From positions 5,320,087 to 5,384,086 of the forward strand of contig NZ_JAPDNR010000001.1 in NCBI RefSeq assembly GCF_025989125.1: DNA of 64,000 bases, written 5' to 3'. Made by a program: the position numbers and the translations under genes. The notes beneath the pieces are model-generated. The model searched no databases and was not told where the DNA came from. It was given only the letters and a program-made list of their open reading frames with translations. Source of the DNA: Chitinophaga nivalis (GTDB taxonomy: Bacteria; Bacteroidota; Bacteroidia; Chitinophagales; Chitinophagaceae). Each line of letters opens with the position of its first letter. Positions within the stretch are counted from its first letter, which is position 1. Shown piece after piece: positions 43,650 through 51,605 of the stretch.

Positions 43650-43981
43650 AACACTTCATTTAAAGGTTGTCCAATATATCACTCATGCATTTAAGCAAAG
43701 CCAGACGGGTACAACATAATTGCTTTTGATAATAGCCGGTTACAATTACCTACGATACTACCAAGATTGCAGTTTGTGTTATTCCGTTAAGCATTCGTTA
43801 TTAAGCAGGCAGTGACTTATAAAAGGATATATCAGGGCATAAAATTATTGACGATGTTTGTACTGTAAAACAAGACACAATACATCCCGCTTATATCCTT
43901 CGCTTTCATCTTATATCAAGATAACTTTTTCCGGCGTTTGATATTTTTATTTAAATTGAATCCGGAAGCAATTATTTAAAA
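43650..43981. other. Divergent intergenic region, no gene seen
   Basis: 332 bp between the GG-leader peptide gene (minus) and the ligase gene (plus). AT-rich, no open frame of note. Presumably holds two promoters, but no clear TTTG/TAnnTTTG pair was found. Confidence 0.5.
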
Positions 43982-44989
43982 ATGAAGCCATTAAAAATAG
44001 CCGTATTATTCGGAGGTACCAGCCAGGAAAGGGATGTATCAATTGCCAGTGGTACACAGGTAATAAAAGCACTGCGGGAGCTCGGTCATACCGTCATCAG
44101 TGTGGATACTGCCAGAGGTCCTTTAGATGCAGCTGCCGAGGACAAGTTGTTTGCCACGTCAGTGGGCGACATTCCACCGGACAATGCAGCGCTGGCAGCG
44201 CTTGGACATGATCTGCACCAGGCCATCAGTTCCCCCCTGCTCTCAGATATAGATGTTTGTTTTCTTGCACTGCATGGCGGTACCGGAGAAGATGGTACTA
44301 TACAGGCAATCCTATCAGCAGCAGGCTTTGCATTCACGGGTAGTCTTCAGCTTCCCAGCGGCCTCGCACTGGACAAAGATTTATCCAAACGGTTATTTAC
44401 GGTAGCAGGTATTCCTACTCCCAGCTGGACTATGGTACCGCCCAACATACAGGATTTAAAGCTGCCCTCCGCATTCCCGATTGTCATTAAGCCGAATTTC
44501 CAGGGGTCCACCGTGGGACTGTCTGTTGTCCGGAATGAGCAGGAGCTGTTTGCCGCGGTTGAACTGGCCCGGCAATACGGCGCTGAAATTCTGCTGGAAG
44601 AATATATTCCAGGCAGGGAATTATCTGTGGGCGTATTGGATAATCAGGCACTCAGCGTAGGAGAAATATTCCTGGAATCTGATATCATCTTCGATTATGA
44701 AACCAAATACAGTGGTGCTGCCAAAGAAAAATTCCCGGCAGACATTCCTGCAGCCATTGAACAGGAAGCCAAAAGACTGGCAGTAGCCGTACACCAGGCC
44801 TTAAAATTAAAAGGCTACAGCAGATCTGATTTCAGATTGGACAAAGACGGACAGCTGTGGTGCCTGGAAGTAAATACGTTACCCGGCATGACCAAAACCA
44901 GTCTTTTCCCACAATCAGCCGCTGCTGCAGGTATAGATTTTTCATCGCTGTGCGAGAAAATATGCCTGCTGGCGCTGGAACAACAATAA
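43982..44989 (+). CDS. D-alanine-D-alanine ligase family ATP-grasp enzyme
   Basis: 335 residues, usual length for Ddl. Catalyses ATP-dependent joining of two D-amino acids in the cytoplasm, normally D-Ala-D-Ala for peptidoglycan. Visible signature: FGGTSQERDVS, with Glu16 matching the E. coli DdlB Glu15 position; LHGGTGEDG; KPNFQGSTVG with the loop Ser; DYETKY, keeping the Lys-Tyr pair (DdlB Lys215-Tyr216) that marks dipeptide rather than depsipeptide (D-Ala-D-Lac) ligases; and EVNTLPGMT near the C-terminus. ATG start. It stands alone on the plus strand between two biosynthetic clusters and not in a mur/fts operon, so it may be a second copy giving self-resistance, or may act on a D-amino acid of the neighbouring NRPS pathway. 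It could also be the housekeeping gene. Enzyme family secure, role open. Confidence 0.9.
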   Translation: MKPLKIAVLFGGTSQERDVSIASGTQVIKALRELGHTVISVDTARGPLDAAAEDKLFATSVGDIPPDNAALAALGHDLHQAISSPLLSDIDVCFLALHGGTGEDGTIQAILSAAGFAFTGSLQLPSGLALDKDLSKRLFTVAGIPTPSWTMVPPNIQDLKLPSAFPIVIKPNFQGSTVGLSVVRNEQELFAAVELARQYGAEILLEEYIPGRELSVGVLDNQALSVGEIFLESDIIFDYETKYSGAAKEKFPADIPAAIEQEAKRLAVAVHQALKLKGYSRSDFRLDKDGQLWCLEVNTLPGMTKTSLFPQSAAAAGIDFSSLCEKICLLALEQQ

Positions 44990-45001
44990 AGTGCCTGCCG
45001 C

Positions 45002-45343
45002 TTATACTTTTTTTTCCCGCCACCTTATGTGGCTGATACGGAGCCCGGCCAATACCAGCAAGGTGCCTGCCAGTGAATACCTGGTAATGGGTTCGCCCAG
45101 TACCAGGTATCCCATTACATAACCGGCTACAGGTGTCAGATATAGCCACTGACTGGCTTTTACAATATCCTTTTTTAGCAGGTAAAACCACAATGCCATC
45201 GTTACAATGGATATCATAAAAACCAGCCAGCATAAAGAAAATATAAAGCTGGTATCTATATGTATTTCCTGTGTTTGTGTAAGCAGCGCCAATGGTAATA
45301 ACCCCAGGCCGCCAATCAATATTTGCTCAGCAATATGTTTTTC
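45002..45343 (-). pseudogene. truncated EamA/DMT-family transporter (C-terminal half only)
   Basis: About 113 residues match the second half of EamA-type drug/metabolite transporters: membrane segments around ILIGGLGLLPLALL, SFIFSLCWLVFMISIVTMAL and VAGYVMGYLVLGEPITRYSL, the LGEP motif, and a final hydrophobic segment before the basic tail RWREKKV. The family is normally about 290-300 residues with ten segments; the first half is missing. In front of the homologous part the frame continues into sequence without transporter character, then into a G-poor region. It is convergent with the ligase gene, 12 nt apart. Most likely a decaying remnant left by rearrangement at this cluster border. Confidence 0.7.
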
Positions 45344-45716
45344 AAATAAACATATACTGCATTTCTTCTGCACATTACACCTTTCCACCCCTCCATCAAT
45401 CCTACCCATCAACACTTACCCGCTCCCACCAACACGCACACACAACAGCGAACGCAGCCTGCATTATTGCCAACCCGTTACCACTACGACAAGTGTCATA
45501 TTGTCCATTAATAAAACACGCCTGTAGCGACTACCCATTACGCCTACACGCATTCCTCTACTACGTCTGCTATTTATCCGACCCTCCTAATAAAGTATTA
45601 AATTGTCCAAATGACACCTATTTATTATACCCCAATCACTTGATTTAATATGACAGACATCCCCCAATACGACACCTTCTGCTTCCATTTCCAAGAGCTA
45701 CCATACAGTCATATTA
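45344..45716. other. G-poor, C-rich intergenic stretch, no gene seen
   Basis: On the plus strand this stretch is rich in A, C and T and notably poor in G (line 45361-45420 has only one or two G). No convincing coding frame; small open frames here have unusual Pro/Thr/His-rich composition that follows from the base skew. It may be degraded sequence upstream of the broken transporter. Confidence 0.5.
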
Positions 45717-45750
45717 AACTAAAAGCCGGGACATATCTGCTGTCCCGGCT
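45717..45750 (-). terminator. Probable terminator of the NRPS/PKS operon
   Basis: Perfect 10-bp stem AGCCGGGACA (45724-45733) and TGTCCCGGCT (45741-45750), loop of 7 nt. On the minus strand it is followed by TTTTAGTTTAAT. It lies about 290 nt beyond the last gene of the operon (stop at 46038). GC-rich stem plus T-tract is a textbook intrinsic terminator. Confidence 0.75.
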
Positions 45751-45907
45751 TCGCGCCATAAAGTTCGTTTATTACACCACCTGAACATACTACCGATCAA
45801 TAGTACACCATTTCCAACCATATTAACAACCTGCATTTATACCATACCTGTACCTCTCCTCTCCGATGCTATCTTTATCAAAAAAAAGGTATGCTATAAA
45901 CAATAAC

Positions 45908-45954
45908 AGCCTCCCAAACGACCACCTATTTCATTAAGTGTCGTTTGAAAGGCT
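45908..45954. repeat. Imperfect inverted repeat (second hairpin)
   Basis: Arms AGCCTCCCAAACGAC (45908-45922) and GTCGTTTGAAAGGCT (45940-45954) pair at 13 of 15 positions around a 17-nt loop. It lies about 85 nt past the last operon gene. The sequence following on the minus strand is only moderately T-rich, so it could be a weak terminator, an RNA-stabilising 3' structure or a protein site. Confidence 0.5.
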
Positions 45955-46037
45955 ATCATCCCCATCAATATTCTTTATGGTATTACCACATATATCACCT
46001 CACGAGGCAGTAATATCTACCTATCCATCGAAAAAAA

Positions 46038-47138
46038 TCATACATTAATCATCCGGTCTCTTGCCGTCACTTTCCATTTAACGCCCGCCATACCGGCTTC
46101 TATCACATGCACATGCTGATGCAATGCTACCGTCGGGCAGATATGCAGCGGCACCCCATACCATACATCTCCTACCTGATAAACACGGGTATCCGGTACT
46201 TTCATCACCAGGTGTTCTTCACTTTGCGACACGGCTTCCGCCTCCGGTGCATTCAGAAAATGTACCCGCGGAAACGGATTCTCTGCCGCTACAGACTTAT
46301 GTCCCAGGTCCAGGCATAACAACTGGTCATCCAGTACTGATATGACCCGGGTAACAATCAATACCGCATGATCGAACGGTTCATCCGGCAGTATACGTTT
46401 ATACAGTCCATCCCAAAAAACAAAGGTGCCCGGACTGCACTCTACGCCCATTCTGCCGGCATGTACGGGAAAAGAAGGTGATCCGCCGGCAACAATGCGG
46501 GGCGGCTCACCGGATATGGCTGTAATGCCAGCTATCACCGGTGTCACTTTTTCAAAACATTCATTCACTCTTTTGCTGCGCGCCGCCAGATCCACATCCC
46601 TGATATGCCCATCATATACATGTAGTCCTCTGCATATCAGCCCCGGTAATGTTTGCAGGTAACGATACAGCTCCAGCGCCTTTTCAGGTTTGATACCCGT
46701 TCTGTTCATCCCCACATTCACATCGATCAGCACCTCCAGCTGCCGGTTAGCTTCACTGGCTGCAGCCGACAGGATATCAGCGGTTCCTGCATTATCAACA
46801 ATACAAGAGAAAACGGTATCAGGACTGACCGTCATCAAGCTGAAAAAGCGGTTCACTTTCGGGCCTACAGGCTGATGCGCCAGTAATACATCCGGCGCTT
46901 TGACAGCAGCCAGCATTTCCGCTTCCGCGATGGTCGCACACTTAAATTTGTGGATACCTGCTTCCAGCAACATCTGGCATACTTCGCTCATTTTATTCGT
47001 TTTCACATGCGGCCGTAGCCGGTCCGTATCATTGAGCATACTTTTCAATGCAAGGATATTATCTTTCACTCTATCCCTGTACAGCACCAATGATGGTGAA
47101 TCTATCTCTGAAACATTTGTAATGGTATACCAATGCAT
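46038..47138 (-). CDS. D-threonine aldolase / DSD1-like PLP enzyme (alanine-racemase fold)
   Basis: 366 residues. The motif RPHVKTNK near residues 42-49 holds the expected PLP-binding lysine (Lys46). The C-terminal LHICPTVALHQHV carries the His-x-Cys metal site of the D-threonine aldolase / D-serine dehydratase group. Members cleave or form D-beta-hydroxy-alpha-amino acids or deaminate D-serine, using PLP and a divalent metal, in the cytoplasm. It is the last gene of the NRPS/PKS operon, 49 nt after the exporter gene. Together with the SHMT-like gene it suggests that the pathway makes or consumes a beta-hydroxy or alpha-substituted amino acid. Which direction and which substrate cannot be read from sequence. 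ATG start. Fold assignment strong, reaction uncertain. Confidence 0.85.
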   Translation of the reverse strand: MHWYTITNVSEIDSPSLVLYRDRVKDNILALKSMLNDTDRLRPHVKTNKMSEVCQMLLEAGIHKFKCATIAEAEMLAAVKAPDVLLAHQPVGPKVNRFFSLMTVSPDTVFSCIVDNAGTADILSAAASEANRQLEVLIDVNVGMNRTGIKPEKALELYRYLQTLPGLICRGLHVYDGHIRDVDLAARSKRVNECFEKVTPVIAGITAISGEPPRIVAGGSPSFPVHAGRMGVECSPGTFVFWDGLYKRILPDEPFDHAVLIVTRVISVLDDQLLCLDLGHKSVAAENPFPRVHFLNAPEAEAVSQSEEHLVMKVPDTRVYQVGDVWYGVPLHICPTVALHQHVHVIEAGMAGVKWKVTARDRMINV

Positions 47139-47187
47139 AGTTGTATAAATAAATGTGGCGGTTAATTAAAATAATTTGATCCCGGCA

Positions 47188-48852
47188 TCAGACTACCATA
47201 CGCTTTTCCTGGAAGATCATGGTTTCATCCGTTAGCTGCCCGTATTCCATTTTAAATAGTTTATCTGCACAATGATAATAGGCATCATCATGTGTGATAG
47301 CGATTACCGTAATGCCTTCCCCTTTAAGATAAGGTATGATCTCTCTATAGAATTTCTTCCTGAAACCAGGGTCCTGGTCAGCGGCCCACTCATCCAATAT
47401 AACTACCGGCCGGTCTTCCAGGAGTACCGCAATCAACGCCAGCCGCTTTCGTTGCCCGGTAGAAAGATCGATGGACGAAAATCCGTTTGCTGTTATCGTC
47501 ACCTTCTCCTGTATTTCAAATAATGTTATCAGGTGCATCGCTTTCTCCCGGTCCATATTTCTGTGTCCGTAAAATTCGTCGAACAGATAGAAATCATTGA
47601 ATACAATAGCAAACAGGGATTTATACTGGCTGGCATTTTCTGTTTTCAATAACTGGCCGTTAAAGGTAATCGTTCCTGTATCCGCTTTCAGCAGATGGAG
47701 CAGCAAAAGGATAAAGGTTGTTTTACCGCTGCCATTACCGCCATAGATGAAGATAACATCTCCCTTTGTGACCTGAAAGTTGATAGGACCGGAACGGAAG
47801 GTAGTTTCCAGTTGCTTATTATGGTAACAGTAGGTCAACGCTGTGATCCTGATATTACTGAAGGTATCTGTGGTGGCCGGCTGCTGTTCCGGGAATACTT
47901 TATTGTCTGACATCACCAGTTGTTGTTTCAGCTCCGCGATTCTTCTGGCAGACATCCTCGCCTGCAGCAGGCTGGGTAACAATACCATAATTGTTTCAAT
48001 GGAAGAGAGCAGATAGAGTAATATAAACAGGAAACCAACGGTAACGGATACACTTATACCCGATGCCACACTATAGTAGATCAGGATAAAGGAAATGAGC
48101 AGATAAAAAAGTACCTGTCCGCTCATCTGATTATGCAGCAACCCGGTATATGCCCGGGTATTGCTATCGTATGCGGCTTCCGCCACCGGCAGTATCCTGC
48201 TGTTATAAATATCGTCTCCTTTGGCGGGATCCATCTGTATTTCCTTGAATCCGCCCATAATGGCGCCAAAGTATTTAATAAAGTCGTTTTCGAGATCGCG
48301 TGCCCGGCGGAGGTGCCCGTTATGCTGTTTTGTACTCAGCAGGTATCCTGCAACACCCAATGCGGCCACCCCCAATGTAATCCCCGAAAGTGGCAGTGAC
48401 CTGATCGCCATATATCCCATACAAGCCAGCAGCATCACCAGCGAAATCGCGAACTGGATTATATTCAGGGATGCCTGTGTCAGTACATTCACATCATACA
48501 CCAATGCGGCCTGGACCTGCTCTTTCCGGGATTGTAGCTGTGCGTAATCCGACCGGATGAGGATATACAGGATTTCATTCCTTATTTTCCAGAAAACACC
48601 TTGAGAAAACCGGACTACATCCGTTGCAAAGCTTTTTCTGGCCAGGATAAAAACCAGGATAAGCGGTGCAAATATCAGGACCTGTGTAACGTCGAACTGT
48701 TTGTATTGGCCTGCCAGCAATAACGCAATCATACGGTTTACCATCACCAGAAAAAGAAAACCTGCCAGGCCGGACAATACGCCTTTTAATATGATGCGGA
48801 CCAGTTGCCAGCCGGCAACAAAACGAAACGGGACAAAATGGGGTGCTTTCAT
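47188..48852 (-). CDS. cyclic-peptide-type ABC exporter (SyrD/PvdE family), fused permease-ATPase
   Basis: 554 residues from the ATG at 48852; a TTG one codon upstream is less likely. N-terminal half: about six hydrophobic segments (for example LSGLAGFLFLVMVNRMIALL). C-terminal ATPase: Walker A GGNGSGKTT near residue 373, signature LSTGQRKRLA near 465, Walker B leading into DEWAADQDP near 490, and the switch His in AITHDD. The DEWAADQDP form is characteristic of the SyrD/PvdE half-transporters that move peptides made by NRPSs across the inner membrane. It lies inside the NRPS operon, 25 nt after the SHMT-like gene, so export of the product or a late intermediate is the natural role. It also implies a peptide product, perhaps cyclised by the TE. 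Confidence 0.9.
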   Translation of the reverse strand: MKAPHFVPFRFVAGWQLVRIILKGVLSGLAGFLFLVMVNRMIALLLAGQYKQFDVTQVLIFAPLILVFILARKSFATDVVRFSQGVFWKIRNEILYILIRSDYAQLQSRKEQVQAALVYDVNVLTQASLNIIQFAISLVMLLACMGYMAIRSLPLSGITLGVAALGVAGYLLSTKQHNGHLRRARDLENDFIKYFGAIMGGFKEIQMDPAKGDDIYNSRILPVAEAAYDSNTRAYTGLLHNQMSGQVLFYLLISFILIYYSVASGISVSVTVGFLFILLYLLSSIETIMVLLPSLLQARMSARRIAELKQQLVMSDNKVFPEQQPATTDTFSNIRITALTYCYHNKQLETTFRSGPINFQVTKGDVIFIYGGNGSGKTTFILLLLHLLKADTGTITFNGQLLKTENASQYKSLFAIVFNDFYLFDEFYGHRNMDREKAMHLITLFEIQEKVTITANGFSSIDLSTGQRKRLALIAVLLEDRPVVILDEWAADQDPGFRKKFYREIIPYLKGEGITVIAITHDDAYYHCADKLFKMEYGQLTDETMIFQEKRMVV

Positions 48853-48877
48853 CAACTATGGGTTATCAGTGATAATA

Positions 48878-50179
48878 TTACTGCATCATTGAAATTTTCT
48901 CCAGATCGCTATCGAAAGAAAAGTGTACACTATTATATGTTTTTCTTAGTTCATCCACTCTTGCCGTCGTATGCTGTGAACTTCCTTCCAGCAGTATAAT
49001 CCGAAGTATATCTGCAATCTCTTTCATTTCATCGCCCTTCATTCCCCATCTGGTCAGTTCCTGAACGCCTATCCTGATCACATTCTGATGAAACACATTT
49101 TTGACATTTACACAGATATGTGATTCATGCAGTCGCCGGTATGCCTCATGGTTGGTCATTCCTTCCTGCACCCGCAACAGAAACTGATTACTGTCGGTGA
49201 ATGACTTTCCGTTGCTTAGCAGCTGTAAACCATGTCCGGCCAGGTACTCAGACAACAGCCGGGCATTCTCGATGGTCGTCTGCGCATAGCTTCTGCCATA
49301 CATTTCCATTTCCAGTATCGTGATGTACAAGGCAATTGCATGATGCGTATGCTGACTGGATACCAGGGAACTGCCGATTACTTCCATGGCTTTTTCACCG
49401 GTACTTTTATCTGCAAAATGAAGTAGCCCTTTTTGCGGACCGGGGAATGTTTTGTGCGTATTTCCCTGTATAACGTCACAGCCTTCTTTCAGCGGGTTGA
49501 TATAGGCATCTCCCATGATCAGTCCCAGCGTGTGGGAGGCATCGTATACAATAGTTACTTCCTTTCCCAGGATATCCCTTACTGCTGCCACGGGCATGCG
49601 ATATAGCGGAGCGCTGTCGTCGAGAAAAACCGCTTTGATATTTTTGTGTTCCTGTTTCAGTTTTTTCAGATGAGACAAGGAAAGCAGTAATTCCCGGGGA
49701 TCATGTTCAATAAAAACACTCCTGCGTCCCAACCTGTTGATAAGGTTTCCGGTCGCAAAATGCCCGCCCCCATCCGGATGAACGGAGAGTACCATATCAC
49801 CGGGCTCCGTAAGGCTGGAGATAGCGCTCATCATGGCATGCATGCCCGACAACATCCGGGTATCCGAAACTGTACCTTTCAGGCATTTTCTCAGCACTTC
49901 ATGCGACAATGATTCCAGCCGGTAGATATTGGGCAGACCTCTGAACAGCAGGCTGGATTTCTGGGCAATATGATTAAAATGGTAGTCATTTGAAGTGCCG
50001 ATATGATAACGTTGCGACAGCACGCTGGCCAACGCTCTTTCTGCAGTTCTCGACAACACATTTTCGTTGGCCGTCATATGCAGCGCTTCGCTGCTGAGTT
50101 GTTCCTCGCTTTGCAGTAAAGCAAGTACATAATCAGCAATACCGGTATTGTCTGCTATTTCAAATCCTTTTCCTATCAT
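48878..50179 (-). CDS. serine hydroxymethyltransferase-like PLP enzyme
   Basis: 433 residues. Fold type I PLP enzyme: active-site lysine in GNTHKTFPGP (Lys about 243), the PLP Asp/His motif YDASHTLG about 30 residues earlier, and an N-terminal ANENVLS where housekeeping SHMT has SENYTS. These departures, and its place in an NRPS operon, argue against the housekeeping GlyA. Relatives in natural-product pathways include alpha-methylserine-type hydroxymethyltransferases and threonine transaldolases (ObiH-like), which build beta-hydroxy-alpha-amino acids. It probably prepares an unusual amino acid for one of the A domains. It sits 19 nt after the RidA gene and just before the exporter. ATG start. 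Substrate not predictable. Confidence 0.83.
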   Translation of the reverse strand: MIGKGFEIADNTGIADYVLALLQSEEQLSSEALHMTANENVLSRTAERALASVLSQRYHIGTSNDYHFNHIAQKSSLLFRGLPNIYRLESLSHEVLRKCLKGTVSDTRMLSGMHAMMSAISSLTEPGDMVLSVHPDGGGHFATGNLINRLGRRSVFIEHDPRELLLSLSHLKKLKQEHKNIKAVFLDDSAPLYRMPVAAVRDILGKEVTIVYDASHTLGLIMGDAYINPLKEGCDVIQGNTHKTFPGPQKGLLHFADKSTGEKAMEVIGSSLVSSQHTHHAIALYITILEMEMYGRSYAQTTIENARLLSEYLAGHGLQLLSNGKSFTDSNQFLLRVQEGMTNHEAYRRLHESHICVNVKNVFHQNVIRIGVQELTRWGMKGDEMKEIADILRIILLEGSSQHTTARVDELRKTYNSVHFSFDSDLEKISMMQ

Positions 50180-50198
50180 AAAAATACCTTTAGAGTGT

Positions 50199-50594
50199 TC
50201 AAATACCGCTTTCTATCTCCAGGTCCATGATCCCATCTATTTCTACTTTTGCTTTTTTCGATATTTCTTTTACTACCAATCGTATCCTTGCGGGATAAGG
50301 TTCCTGAAAAAATTCAGGAATTACTTCATCCAGAAAAGAGGCGTAGCAGATATCCGTGTAATACACCTGTAATTTGACGATCTGGTTAAGATGCCCACCT
50401 GCTGCTGCACAGATAGCGGCGAGGTTACGGAAACATATCCTGTACATTTCATGCGGATCATCCATTTCAATGACGCCGGTTGTTGCATTCATGGGAAGTT
50501 GTCCGCTGAGAAACACGAGGTTACCGGACTTGATTGCCTGAGAGTATTTACCCCCCGGCGTTGGGGCTGCGGTTGTATGGATCTTGGATTTAAT
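50199..50594 (-). CDS. RidA (YjgF/UK114) family protein
   Basis: About 131 residues if translation starts at the ATT codon at 50594, giving the standard family N-terminus MKSKIHTTAAPTPGGKYSQA. No in-frame ATG or GTG exists upstream of residue 60 of the open frame. The only other plausible start is TTG at 50669, which would add 25 non-homologous residues and overlap the dehydrogenase gene by 70 nt. Family marks: GKYSQAIKSGNLVFLSGQLP, and PARIRLVV with the conserved Arg. RidA proteins are cytoplasmic trimers that hydrolyse reactive enamine/imine intermediates from PLP enzymes to keto acids. With two PLP enzymes in the operon this is a sensible partner, or it may be a pathway-specific catalyst. 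Family sure, start uncertain. Confidence 0.85.
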   Translation of the reverse strand: MKSKIHTTAAPTPGGKYSQAIKSGNLVFLSGQLPMNATTGVIEMDDPHEMYRICFRNLAAICAAAGGHLNQIVKLQVYYTDICYASFLDEVIPEFFQEPYPARIRLVVKEISKKAKVEIDGIMDLEIESGI

Positions 50595-50599
50595 GGCCG

Positions 50600-51580
50600 T
50601 TATTTTAAAGGGTGAACAAATGAATGTGACTTGTATAAACAGGCTTTCATTTTCCTGGCAAGATTGCAAGCCACCTCTTCCAGGGCGTCTTTGGTTCCTG
50701 CAGCAATGTGTGGCGTATAATACACCCTGGGGTGATGCACAAAGAAATGGCTATAGGTGGCATCTTCCGGCGCCTTGTTGTAAACCGGGTCCGGATACAG
50801 CGAGTCTAACGCACAGGAGGCGACGACGCCGGTTTTCAATGCTTTCAGCAAAGCCTGATCGTTGATAATACGCCCCCTCGAAGAGTTGATGAGTATACTA
50901 CCCGGCCGCATATACGAAAAAGCTGTATCATCAAACATATCGGTCGTTTCTGCTGTCAGTGGCAGGTGTAAGGTAACAATATCAGACAGCTGTAATATTT
51001 CATGCAAGTGCTCCATCATGGTAAAACGTTCGTCCCATGGGCCATTCAGTTGCCTGACATAAGGATCATAACCATATACATGCCGGCAGAGGGGCGCTAT
51101 TTTTTCAAGTACGCCGCGTCCGATATTTCCCAGGCCAATAATGCCCACTGTCATCTGCTGCAGGTTCCTGCCCTGCCAGCTATGTCTTCTGAAATCATTC
51201 CGCCTGGAGCCTTCATGTGCCTCCTGCAGCTGATGCCCCAGTAACACCGCCATACATATAACGTACTCGGCTACACTACAGACATTTCCTTCGGGGGAAC
51301 AAATAATTTCGATATTCCTGGCGGCCGCTTCGGCCACATCTATATTATCCAATCCGGCGCCGGCACGGCCAATCACTTTGAGATTGACCGCCGCCCGCAA
51401 CAGATCGGCTCCTATCCAGTTATTGCTTTTTATCACCAGGCCATCAAAAGGGGCGATCCGCTGTCTGATCTCTTCCTGCGACCAGGACCTTCCGTCAACA
51501 ATATGGGCAAATTCGCGTATCGCTGCTGTACCTTTATCGGCAATTGTGTCCAGTAATAATATTTGGGGAATAGTATCCAT
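50600..51580 (-). CDS. D-isomer 2-hydroxyacid dehydrogenase family protein (SerA-like)
   Basis: 326 residues. Rossmann motif GLGNIG (in GIIGLGNIGRG), the catalytic Arg in NSSRGRIIN and the His in PHIAAG are present, so the NAD-dependent fold of phosphoglycerate dehydrogenase and D-lactate dehydrogenase is clear. No C-terminal ACT domain. At the position of the catalytic Glu (usual DVFE.EP) this protein reads DSLYPDP, with Tyr in place of Glu, so its chemistry may be altered. In the operon it could supply a 2-hydroxy or 2-keto acid, or the serine-type carbon skeleton used by the SHMT-like enzyme. It starts 25 nt after the terminal NRPS gene; ATG start. Family secure, substrate open. Confidence 0.88.
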   Translation of the reverse strand: MDTIPQILLLDTIADKGTAAIREFAHIVDGRSWSQEEIRQRIAPFDGLVIKSNNWIGADLLRAAVNLKVIGRAGAGLDNIDVAEAAARNIEIICSPEGNVCSVAEYVICMAVLLGHQLQEAHEGSRRNDFRRHSWQGRNLQQMTVGIIGLGNIGRGVLEKIAPLCRHVYGYDPYVRQLNGPWDERFTMMEHLHEILQLSDIVTLHLPLTAETTDMFDDTAFSYMRPGSILINSSRGRIINDQALLKALKTGVVASCALDSLYPDPVYNKAPEDATYSHFFVHHPRVYYTPHIAAGTKDALEEVACNLARKMKACLYKSHSFVHPLK

Positions 51581-51605
51581 GTGCTGATCTTTTTATGAAA
51601 AACAA

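Noticed and set aside
43982..44989. VanA-type D-Ala-D-Lac ligase
   Set aside because: The DYETKY loop keeps the Tyr of dipeptide ligases; depsipeptide ligases lack it.
44832..45233. 133-codon minus-strand frame overlapping the ligase and transporter remnant
   Set aside because: Different frame from the EamA homology and antisense to the ligase; composition not protein-like.
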